This document shows positions 24,185 to 29,823 of a stretch of 29,823 nt of DNA, one piece after another. The first letter of the stretch is position 1. The number at the start of each line of letters is the position of its first letter. This stretch comes from JBBRHF01 sp038223055 (GTDB taxonomy: Bacteria > Actinomycetota > Actinomycetes > JACCUZ01), in NCBI GenBank assembly GCA_038223055.1, contig JBBRHF010000028.1, positions 1-29,823 of the forward strand, written 5' to 3'. The position numbers and the translations under genes were made by a program. The notes under the pieces are model-generated. The model had not been told where the DNA came from, made no database searches, and saw nothing but the letters and a program-made list of their open reading frames with translations.

Positions 24185-24258
24185 ACGCTAGCGACCGGGA
24201 GGCCGTTCGCGCGGCATCCGGCCCGGCGCGTCGCGAGGCGGCTGCCGCGGTCTAGCGT
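24185..24258. promoter_or_regulatory. Divergent leaderless-type promoter pair
   Basis: TAGCGT occurs on both strands facing outward: on the minus strand at 24185-24190, eight nt before GTG 24176 (DUF3499), and on the plus strand at 24253-24258, seven nt before ATG 24266 (zincin-like). No good -35 boxes were seen. The mirrored boxes with such short spacing support leaderless transcription of both genes. Confidence 0.5.
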
Positions 24259-24265
24259 GAGGTGC

Positions 24266-24802
24266 ATGCACCCTCGGCGCCGCGATCGCCGCGGACGGGG
24301 CCTGCGCGGCCCCCTGACGCCGGTCGGGTTGCCCGTGACCCGCAGCCGGGCCGAGCAGTTCGACGAGTTCGTGCTGGACGCCGTCGAGCGCCTCGAGCGG
24401 CGCTGGGCCGAGGAGTTGCGCGACGTCGAGTTCGCGGTCGAGGACGTCCCGCCGGTGACTCCTGCGCCGGGCGGACCCACCGGGAGCGGCTTGGGCCGAC
24501 CCGGCCCAGACGCAGGCGGGCCCGGTCCGATCGACTCCCCCGAAGGCATCGTCGCACTGGGGCGGGCCTTCGCGGTCGCAGGAACCCGTCCAGCCCGCGT
24601 GGTCGTCTACCGCCGTGCGATCGAGAGCCGCGCCCGCGGCCAGCGGGCGCTCGGGGCGCTGGTGCACGACGTCCTCGTGGAACAGGTCGCGGAGTTGCTG
24701 GGCCGCGAGCCTGAGGCCATCGACCCCGAGTACGGCGACGGTCCCAACTTCGGCCCCGACTTCGGGCCCGACTCCGGCCCCGACGGCAGCCACGGGCCCT
24801 GA
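24266..24802 (+). CDS. Zincin-like metallopeptidase family protein, active site degenerate
   Basis: Protein of 178 aa resembling the actinobacterial metallopeptidase (zincin_1) family always found next to DUF3499. The N-terminus is basic (RRRDRRGRG), then EQFDEFVLDAVERLERRWAE, a P/G-rich insertion, and RPARVVVYRRAIESRARG. At the place of the HExxH zinc motif stands LVHDVLVEQVAELLG, so the first Glu is Asp and the second His is Glu. I would not predict peptidase activity. The tail has repeats (GPDFGPDSGPDG). ATG 24266 has GAGG and a TAGCGT box just upstream. The stop lies inside an imperfect 25-bp duplication. Confidence 0.82.
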   Translation: MHPRRRDRRGRGLRGPLTPVGLPVTRSRAEQFDEFVLDAVERLERRWAEELRDVEFAVEDVPPVTPAPGGPTGSGLGRPGPDAGGPGPIDSPEGIVALGRAFAVAGTRPARVVVYRRAIESRARGQRALGALVHDVLVEQVAELLGREPEAIDPEYGDGPNFGPDFGPDSGPDGSHGP

Positions 24803-24840
24803 TCTCGCGCCCGGCGGGCAGCCACGAGCCCGATCGCGCC
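24785..24840. repeat. Imperfect ~25-bp duplication spanning the zincin-like stop
   Basis: GGCAGCCACGGGCCC then TGATCTCGCGCC (24785-24811) is repeated with small changes at 24817-24840 (GGCAGCCACGAGCCC then GATCGCGCC). The first copy holds the TGA stop; in the second copy the TGA is lost. Confidence 0.75.
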
Positions 24841-25011
24841 GCGGACGGGGTTGACGCAAACCCACCATAAGCCGCAAGTCGGCCACAGGGGACGTATGGC
24901 AGGTCCCGACGGACCTTAGGCCCTGTGCCCGGCGTCACCGGAGCCGCACAGTGGGTTCAGAACCATTGCATGAGCAAACACTTGTGCAGGACGAGCACTG
25001 GAGCCCCAGGC

Positions 25012-26058
25012 ATGACGTCATTCTCGGCAAACCGCCAGACCAGCGCAGGGAGGCTGCGCCGGCTGACCGTGCTAGGAGCGGCCGTCGCCTTGCTGGCCAC
25101 CGCCGCCTGCGGAAGCGAGGCAGGAACGACGCCCGCCAAGGACGCGAAGTCCTCCTCGGGGAGCGCCTCGAAGTCCGCCCCCGTCGTCAAGCCCGCGTTG
25201 ACCGACGCCCAGTACCTCACGAACGGTTCGGAGTTCGTCGACGCCGCCAAGGCCACCTGGGACGCCACGGCCAAGGTCGTCCCGATCGAGCTCAAGGAGA
25301 TGTCCTTCACACCCAGCAGCGTCACCCTCGAGGCCGGCAAGCCCTACGTGCTCAAGCTGGTCAACAAGGGCAAGGTCAAGCACGAGTTCTCGGCGGGGCA
25401 GTTCTTCCGGGCCTCTGCCAACCGCAAGGTGTCTTCGGAGAGCGGCGCGGTGAAGGTGCCGTTCTTCACCGAGATCGAGGTCCTCCCGGGCAAGACCGCC
25501 GAGGTCTTCGTGATCCCCGTTATCCCCGGCACCTTCAAGATGCTGTGTGAGCTTCCTGGCCACCTCGAGGCCGGGATGTCCGGCAAGATCACGGTCACCG
25601 GCAAGGCACCGACGATCCCGGCTCCGGTCCTCGGTGACGTGGCGAGCGGCGCGTGGCTGCAGACGGCCGGCAAGATGCTCGACGCCGCGAAGCCCACCTG
25701 GGACGCCAAGGCCAAGACCGTGCAGATCGCGGCCGGCGAGGCCGGCGCCAAGATGTTCTTCAAGCCGAAGAACCTGACCCTGAAGGTCGGCACGCCGTAC
25801 AAGATCGAGCTGATGAACGTCGGCAAGGTCGAGCACGAGTACACCGCCGACGAGTTCTTCGCGAGCATCGCCTTCCGCAAGGCGGAGGACAAGACCGGAG
25901 AGTACAAGGGCCTGCTGCTCAAGGAGGCCGAGGTCCTGCCCGGCCAGCAGATCGACCTGTACCTCATCCCGAACAAGGTCGGCACGTTCAAGATCCTTTG
26001 CGCGATTCCGGGCCACAACGAGGCCGGCATGAACGGCACGATCACCGTCACCAAATAG
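25012..26058 (+). CDS. Tandem double-cupredoxin lipoprotein
   Basis: Exported copper protein of 348 aa. The lipoprotein-type signal (RRLTVLGAAVALLATAACG) is followed by a Ser/Ala/Lys linker and two cupredoxin domains. Each domain has a complete type 1 copper set: H124, C179, H184, M189 and H275, C330, H335, M340. All four ligands repeat at exactly 151 residues. Both domains are preceded by the same helix (DAAKATWDA / DAAKPTWDA). Local motifs are KHEFSAGQFF, LCELPGHLEAGM and EHEYTADEFF, CAIPGHNEAGM. Its place ahead of a ferredoxin and a NrfD-type gene suggests it shuttles electrons on the outer face of the membrane. Start ATG 25012 has GGAG; the frame is open from GTG 24925, and ATG 24970 is an alternative start. 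The 209 bp upstream hold a TTGACG (24851) but no clear -10. Confidence 0.9.
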   Translation: MTSFSANRQTSAGRLRRLTVLGAAVALLATAACGSEAGTTPAKDAKSSSGSASKSAPVVKPALTDAQYLTNGSEFVDAAKATWDATAKVVPIELKEMSFTPSSVTLEAGKPYVLKLVNKGKVKHEFSAGQFFRASANRKVSSESGAVKVPFFTEIEVLPGKTAEVFVIPVIPGTFKMLCELPGHLEAGMSGKITVTGKAPTIPAPVLGDVASGAWLQTAGKMLDAAKPTWDAKAKTVQIAAGEAGAKMFFKPKNLTLKVGTPYKIELMNVGKVEHEYTADEFFASIAFRKAEDKTGEYKGLLLKEAEVLPGQQIDLYLIPNKVGTFKILCAIPGHNEAGMNGTITVTK

Positions 26059-26066
26059 TCGCCAGG

Positions 26067-26091
26067 GGGAGCCGCCCACGGGGCGGCTCCC
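26067..26091 (+). terminator. Strong hairpin between the cupredoxin and ferredoxin genes
   Basis: GGGAGCCGCCC (26067-26077), loop ACG, and GGGCGGCTCCC (26081-26091) form an 11-bp perfect GC stem nine bases after the cupredoxin stop. Only a weak T-run follows (CATTT), so it may terminate partially or protect the 3' end of the cupredoxin mRNA. Either would give more copper protein than membrane complex from one operon. Confidence 0.65.
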
Positions 26092-26169
26092 ACCTGCATT
26101 TGGGGGGCGCGCGAGCACCAGCTCCGCACCAAGCAGCACGCGCACCACACCGACCGCGAGGAGAACCCC

Positions 26170-27063
26170 ATGACGACCCCCACCACGAACTTGCAGGACG
26201 GACCGGCGAATCCCCCGCCGGTCATCGACCAGGACTCGGACGACGGCCCCACCCGGCGCAGCGTCCTGGCCCGACTCGCCGCACTGGGGGTCACCACGGC
26301 GGGCATTGGCGCCGGCGCCGTGACGCTGGTCAACTTCCGCGAGGAGGCGCACGCCGCGGCCAAGCCCGGCAGCACCACCACGCCGCAGCCGAACAAGCCG
26401 GTGGGGTCCAAGGAGGCCGAGCACGCCTGGTGCATGGTCATCGATCTGCGCACCTGCGACGGCTGCAAGATCTGCACGACGTCGTGCCAGAAGCGCCACG
26501 GCCTGCGCGAGGAGCAGACCTGGATCAAGGTCTACTCGATGGAGGACGGCAAGGGCGGAAACTTCAACATGCCCCGGCCCTGCATGATGTGCGAGGACGC
26601 ACCGTGCCTGAAGGTCTGCCCCGTCGGCTCGACCCTGCGCACCGACGAGGGGCTCGTGCTGGTCGACACCGACACCTGCGTCGGGTCCCGCGCATGCATG
26701 GCCGCCTGCCCCTACGAGGCGCGTTACTTCAACTGGAAGGACCCGCTGCCGGCCAAGCGGATGCCGATGCCGAACACCCCCCAGATGCCGGTGGCGCAGA
26801 AGGGCACCGTCGGCAAGTGCGTGCTGTGTGCGGACCGCCTGCCGCAGGGCGAGCTGCCCGCGTGCGTCGAGGGTTGCCCGATGGGCGTGCTCTACGTCGG
26901 CGACCTCGTCACCGACGTCGCGGTCAACGGTCAGGGCACCACGGTCGTCCTGTCCCAGTTCCTGCGCGAGAATGACGCCATCCGGTTCAAGGAGGAGCTC
27001 GGGACCAACCCGCGCGTCTGGTACATCATGGGCCACGGTCAGAGCCTCGAGGCCTCCCAGTGA
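26170..27063 (+). CDS. Tat-exported four-cluster ferredoxin (NrfC/DmsB/ActB type)
   Basis: Electron-transfer subunit of 297 aa. A twin-arginine signal (TRRSVLARLAALGVTTAG) implies export in folded form. Four Cys groups follow: C96/C99/C102/C106, C138/C141/C146/C150, C170/S173/C176/C180 and C217/C220/C232/C236. Group three should read CxxCxxCxxxCP but has Ser (TCC codon 26686-26688) at its second position. This is where NarH has Trp and where DmsB Cys102 sits as I recall, so a [3Fe-4S] cluster is likely. Such subunits pass electrons between a quinone-active NrfD-type protein and a soluble partner. ATG 26170 has GAGGAG. The stop overlaps the next start by GTGA. Confidence 0.93.
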   Translation: MTTPTTNLQDGPANPPPVIDQDSDDGPTRRSVLARLAALGVTTAGIGAGAVTLVNFREEAHAAAKPGSTTTPQPNKPVGSKEAEHAWCMVIDLRTCDGCKICTTSCQKRHGLREEQTWIKVYSMEDGKGGNFNMPRPCMMCEDAPCLKVCPVGSTLRTDEGLVLVDTDTCVGSRACMAACPYEARYFNWKDPLPAKRMPMPNTPQMPVAQKGTVGKCVLCADRLPQGELPACVEGCPMGVLYVGDLVTDVAVNGQGTTVVLSQFLRENDAIRFKEELGTNPRVWYIMGHGQSLEASQ

Positions 27064-29171
27064 GCGCCGGCTCCCGCGAAGCATCCCTTCGCCCCTTCGG
27101 CAAGCCCAGCCTGGCCTGGTGGGCCGTCGTCGCTACTCTTGCCGCCGTCGTGGCCGTCGGGATCTACGCCTGGATCCTGCAGCTGCGGGAGGGCATGGGG
27201 GTGGCCGGCTACAACGACCACGCCTTCTGGGCGATCTACATCGCCGACGTCGTGACGTTCATCGGCGTGAGCTACGGCGGGGCCGTCGTCTCGGCAATCC
27301 TGCGCCTGACCGGCGCCACCTGGCGGGCACCCCTGACCCGGCTGGCCGAAGGCACGGCCGTCGTCACGGTGCTGATCGGCTCGTCGCTGATCATCCCGCA
27401 CATCGGTCGCCCCGAACGGCTCTGGGAGCTGGTCGTCCACCCCAACCTGACCGCGCCGGTGTTCTGGGACTTCGTGGCCGTGATGACCTACACGTTCGCC
27501 TCGGTCGTGTTCTTTGCCCTGCCACTGATTCCCGACATGGCCGTGCTTTCCGGCGACGAACACGCCACCAAGCTCGGCCGCAACCGTCGGACGCTGTACA
27601 AGTTCGTGTCGCGCGGCTGGGTCGGCGCACCCCAGCAGCGCCGGGTGCTTGCCGGCGCCCTCGGCCTCGTCTCGATCATGATCATCCCGTTGGCCGTGTC
27701 GGTGCACTCGGTTCTTGCCTGGGCCTTCGCGACCACATCGCGGCCCTGGTGGCACGAGAGCATCTGGGCACCGCAGTTCGTCGTCGCCGCGCTGTATTCC
27801 GGCGTGGCCCTGGTCATCCTGGTCGTCGCCGGCTTCCGCCGCGGCTACCACCTGGAGGGCTTCATCACCGAGCGGCACTTCATCCGCCTCGGGTTCATCA
27901 TGGCGACCTTCGGGGCCACCTACATCTACCTGACCTTCGCCGACATCCTCCCGGGCGCGTACGTCGCGGAGAACGGCGTCTCCGCGGTCTTCGGTGAGCT
28001 GCTCGTCGGGCGGCTCGCCCCCTATTTCTGGATGTTCGCGATCGTCGGAGGGATCCTGCCGCTGCTGCTCGTGGCGTTGCCGTGGACGCGCAACATCAAG
28101 GGCATGGTCCTGGCCGCCACCCTCGTCGTACCGATGATGTGGCTCAAGCGGATGCTCATGGTCATCGCCCCCGCCAACTACGACGTCGTGACCGGCGCGT
28201 TCGGCAACTACAACTTCACGTGGGTGGCCATCTCGGTCACCCTTGCCGCCGCGGCCGCCATCCCGTTGCTGCTCATGCTGCTGTTCCGGGTCGTGCCGTT
28301 GCTGTCCATCGACGAGATCGAGGAGATCGACGAGATGGAGGAGATCGCGGCGATGGAGGCCGCGGCAGCCTATGCGCGCCACCAGTCCACCTCAGCAGCC
28401 CCCAAGGATGCTGCGGACGACGCGATGCCGGCCAGTGTGGGTGCGCACGCCATGACCGCTGCGGCTCCGGCGCCAAATGGCACGGCCCCGGCACCCACGG
28501 GCACGCCCCCGGCACCCACGGGCACGGCCCCGGCTCCCACGGGCACGGCCCCGGCTCCCACGGGCAGCCATTCACCACGGGTGGCCGGCGCGGCGGGTGT
28601 GCTGCTTCTCGTGGCCATCCTGGGCATGTTCGGTGCAGGCTCCGCAGCCCCCGCCGACGCCGCGACAGCGCCGGCTGCGCCGGGCACGCCGACGATCAAG
28701 CTGGTCGCCACCGAGTCCGCCGGCACGGTGCAGCTCGTGGCCACCGTCAAGGGCCCGGACGGGCAGCCCCCCGCCAAGGCGGACGTCAAGTTCTTCCTCT
28801 CCAGCACCGTGTTCGGCCCACGCGACGTCCCGCTCGCGTCGGCCCCCGCCGACCCGACCGGCGTCGCCCGGGTCATCCTCGGCGTGGACCCCAAGCTCTA
28901 CCGGCCCACGACCGCCGGACTGCAGGAGTTCACCGCGAGCTTCGTGCCGACCCCGGGCGCGGACCCGGTCAAGTTCAGCACCAACGTCAACGTGTCGGTC
29001 GGCCGGTCGGCCTTCCACCAGGCGGCGAAGAAGCCTCTCTCGGGCTTGGGATCGGCCCTGCCGATGGTGCTCTTCCTCATCGTGGGGACCGTCTGGACGC
29101 TGCTGATCATCCAACTCGGCCGGGTGATCCGGGTCAGCCGGTTCGCTCCGAAGGTGACCCGCAACGCCTGA
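27060..29171 (+). CDS. NrfD/ActC-type quinone-site membrane protein fused to an Ig-like domain
   Basis: Fusion protein of 703 aa. The NrfD/PsrC-type part (1-420) has about ten TM segments, for example LAWWAVVATLAAVVAVGIYAW, WAIYIADVVTFIGVSYGGA, FIMATFGATYIYLTFADILP and YFWMFAIVGGILPLLLVAL; ten TM is closer to DmsC/ActC than to 8-TM PsrC. An acidic helix (EIEEIDEMEEIAAMEAAAA) and a Pro-Thr-Gly repeat linker follow. Then come a TM (AAGVLLLVAILGMFGAG), an Ig-like beta domain (about 535-655; VQLVATVKGPDGQPPAKADV, FTASFVP), and a last TM (LPMVLFLIVGTVWTLLIIQL). The family oxidises or reduces menaquinone with the partner ferredoxin. GTG 27060 overlaps the ferredoxin stop (GTGA). No catalytic molybdenum or haem subunit follows. 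Confidence 0.88.
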   Translation: MSAGSREASLRPFGKPSLAWWAVVATLAAVVAVGIYAWILQLREGMGVAGYNDHAFWAIYIADVVTFIGVSYGGAVVSAILRLTGATWRAPLTRLAEGTAVVTVLIGSSLIIPHIGRPERLWELVVHPNLTAPVFWDFVAVMTYTFASVVFFALPLIPDMAVLSGDEHATKLGRNRRTLYKFVSRGWVGAPQQRRVLAGALGLVSIMIIPLAVSVHSVLAWAFATTSRPWWHESIWAPQFVVAALYSGVALVILVVAGFRRGYHLEGFITERHFIRLGFIMATFGATYIYLTFADILPGAYVAENGVSAVFGELLVGRLAPYFWMFAIVGGILPLLLVALPWTRNIKGMVLAATLVVPMMWLKRMLMVIAPANYDVVTGAFGNYNFTWVAISVTLAAAAAIPLLLMLLFRVVPLLSIDEIEEIDEMEEIAAMEAAAAYARHQSTSAAPKDAADDAMPASVGAHAMTAAAPAPNGTAPAPTGTPPAPTGTAPAPTGTAPAPTGSHSPRVAGAAGVLLLVAILGMFGAGSAAPADAATAPAAPGTPTIKLVATESAGTVQLVATVKGPDGQPPAKADVKFFLSSTVFGPRDVPLASAPADPTGVARVILGVDPKLYRPTTAGLQEFTASFVPTPGADPVKFSTNVNVSVGRSAFHQAAKKPLSGLGSALPMVLFLIVGTVWTLLIIQLGRVIRVSRFAPKVTRNA
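28479..28562. repeat. 21-bp tandem repeat x4 in the NrfD-fusion linker
   Basis: Four units of GGCACGGCCCCGGCACCCACG, with small changes, start at 28479, 28500, 28521 and 28542. Each encodes Gly-Thr-Ala/Pro-Pro-Ala-Pro-Thr. They make a flexible linker between the NrfD core and the extra TM plus Ig-like domain. Confidence 0.93.
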
Positions 29172-29192
29172 CCCACCGCCCTGACCCACCGC
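29167..29192. repeat. 13-bp perfect direct repeat spanning the NrfD-fusion stop
   Basis: CCTGACCCACCGC occurs at 29167-29179 and again at 29180-29192 with no gap. The first copy carries the TGA stop (29169-29171). Confidence 0.92.
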
Positions 29193-29207
29193 TGCATGAC
29201 ACGCACG

Positions 29208-29823
29208 TCATCCGGTCGCCCGCCCGGTCGCCAGCCCGGTCGACAGGTCGGCGGCCACGGCCGGAACGAGCACGGTGAACTGGCCGGGCTGCACCGTCGC
29301 GACGGTCAGCGCCCGGCCGGTCGCCGAGGTGGCCTCGATGCTTCGGCTGACCACGACCAGGCCGGACCCCGCGGCAGGAACCACCGACACTGCGAAGCTT
29401 CGGGCCTTGCTCACGGTCGCCAGGTCAAGGGTCACCTGGGCGCCGGCCGCGACGTCCACCGCCTGCGGGGTGCCCGGCCCGGGGCCTAGCGGCGTCACGA
29501 CGACGGTTGCGGCCGAGATCGGAGCGGCGACGGTCAGCCGACTCGTCGCAGGCGAGGGACCCGGCCCCGCCTCGGCGACGACTCCGGGGCGCTCGGCGGT
29601 CAACGCCGGCGCCGCAGCCGTCCACGCGATGTCCTCGAACTGCGCGCCGGACGCGGTCGTCCGCGCCAGCAGCCCGGCCGTGACCGCGACGTCGGACGTG
29701 AGCTCGACGGCAACCTGCTGACCCTTGACCAGCCGGGCGAGGTCCACGTCGCCGACGGAACCCGCGGCCACCTCCACAACGTCGGCACCGGCCGGGACGA
29801 ACGCGCCGTCGGGTGCGAGGACC
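29208..29823 (-). CDS. DUF5719-type secreted protein (C-terminal part, truncated by window edge)
   Basis: The last 204 codons of a gene whose frame is open through the right edge of the window. The sequence is Ala/Val/Pro/Thr-rich and beta-strand-like (for example VAVELTSDVAVTAGLLAR, RLTVAAPISAATVVVTP, VTLDLATVSKARSFAVSVV), with no Cys and no catalytic motif. Composition, the repeated strand pattern and location beside the zincin/DUF3499 block match the actinobacterial DUF5719 family, usually preceded by a glycosyltransferase gene. Members are membrane-anchored extracytoplasmic proteins of unknown function. The C-terminus contains a small repeat (STGLATGRATG). It converges with the NrfD fusion, 36 bp apart. 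The GTG at 29777 is internal, not the start. Confidence 0.72.
   Translation of the reverse strand, partial: VLAPDGAFVPAGADVVEVAAGSVGDVDLARLVKGQQVAVELTSDVAVTAGLLARTTASGAQFEDIAWTAAAPALTAERPGVVAEAGPGPSPATSRLTVAAPISAATVVVTPLGPGPGTPQAVDVAAGAQVTLDLATVSKARSFAVSVVPAAGSGLVVVSRSIEATSATGRALTVATVQPGQFTVLVPAVAADLSTGLATGRATG

Noticed and set aside
25072..27084. 670-codon minus-strand frame opposite the cupredoxin and ferredoxin genes
   Set aside because: It is a mirror of genes with clear metal-ligand motifs on the plus strand; its composition is typical of antisense frames.

Overview
The window is chromosomal DNA from a high-GC actinobacterium. The evidence is very high GC with strong third-position bias, the Actinobacteria-specific mtrA-mtrB-lpqB set, many GTG starts, 4-bp ATGA/GTGA gene overlaps, and several starts preceded by a TANNNT box only 7-8 nt upstream (leaderless type). 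Gene order follows the Streptomyces/Mycobacterium core around secA, hpf and mtrA, and the manB-ahcY block. I cannot name the genus. No rRNA, tRNA, CRISPR array, IS element or prophage was seen.

Left part (1-10.2 kb): a NarL-type response regulator, long-form hpf, comF, an M20 peptidase, lpqB, mtrB and mtrA. This is the usual block with three departures. comF is reversed relative to its neighbours. An accessory patch of about 1.5 kb between comF and the M20 gene carries a frameshifted Vat/CatB-type acetyltransferase. The hpf-comF intergenic region (569 bp) holds an 11-bp x6 repeat, a nested hairpin and five regularly spaced DnaA-box-like 9-mers.

Middle (10.3-17.9 kb): a divergent membrane/MoxR cluster made of a multi-TM DUF7847-like protein, DUF4129, DUF4350, MoxR ATPase, DUF58, SpoIIM-like and RDD proteins. 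Most of these genes are coupled by overlaps. The likely theme is envelope-associated maturation of a protein complex.

17.9-24.8 kb: ahcY, a CDF metal transporter, a bifunctional phosphosugar isomerase, a 59-aa Trm112-type zinc ribbon, phosphomannomutase, a small two-CxxC protein, DUF3499 and a degenerate zincin. The isomerase, Trm112-like and mutase genes overlap by 4 bp each and form a mannose-phosphate supply operon that also includes the CDF gene.

24.9-29.2 kb, the most interesting region: a three-gene redox operon inserted in otherwise conserved housekeeping synteny. It encodes a secreted double-cupredoxin lipoprotein, a Tat-exported four-cluster ferredoxin, and a 10-TM NrfD-type membrane protein fused to an extracytoplasmic Ig-like domain held by two more TM segments. 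One ferredoxin cluster has Ser in place of Cys at the site that makes a [3Fe-4S] centre in NarH-type proteins. There is no molybdopterin or haem subunit. I propose a minimal menaquinol:cupredoxin oxidoreductase that resembles the ActB(ferredoxin)/ActC part of alternative complex III. The window ends inside a DUF5719-type gene.

A cross-cutting oddity is the density of short tandem repeats. At least six stop codons sit inside small direct duplications, and five proteins contain in-frame repeats.
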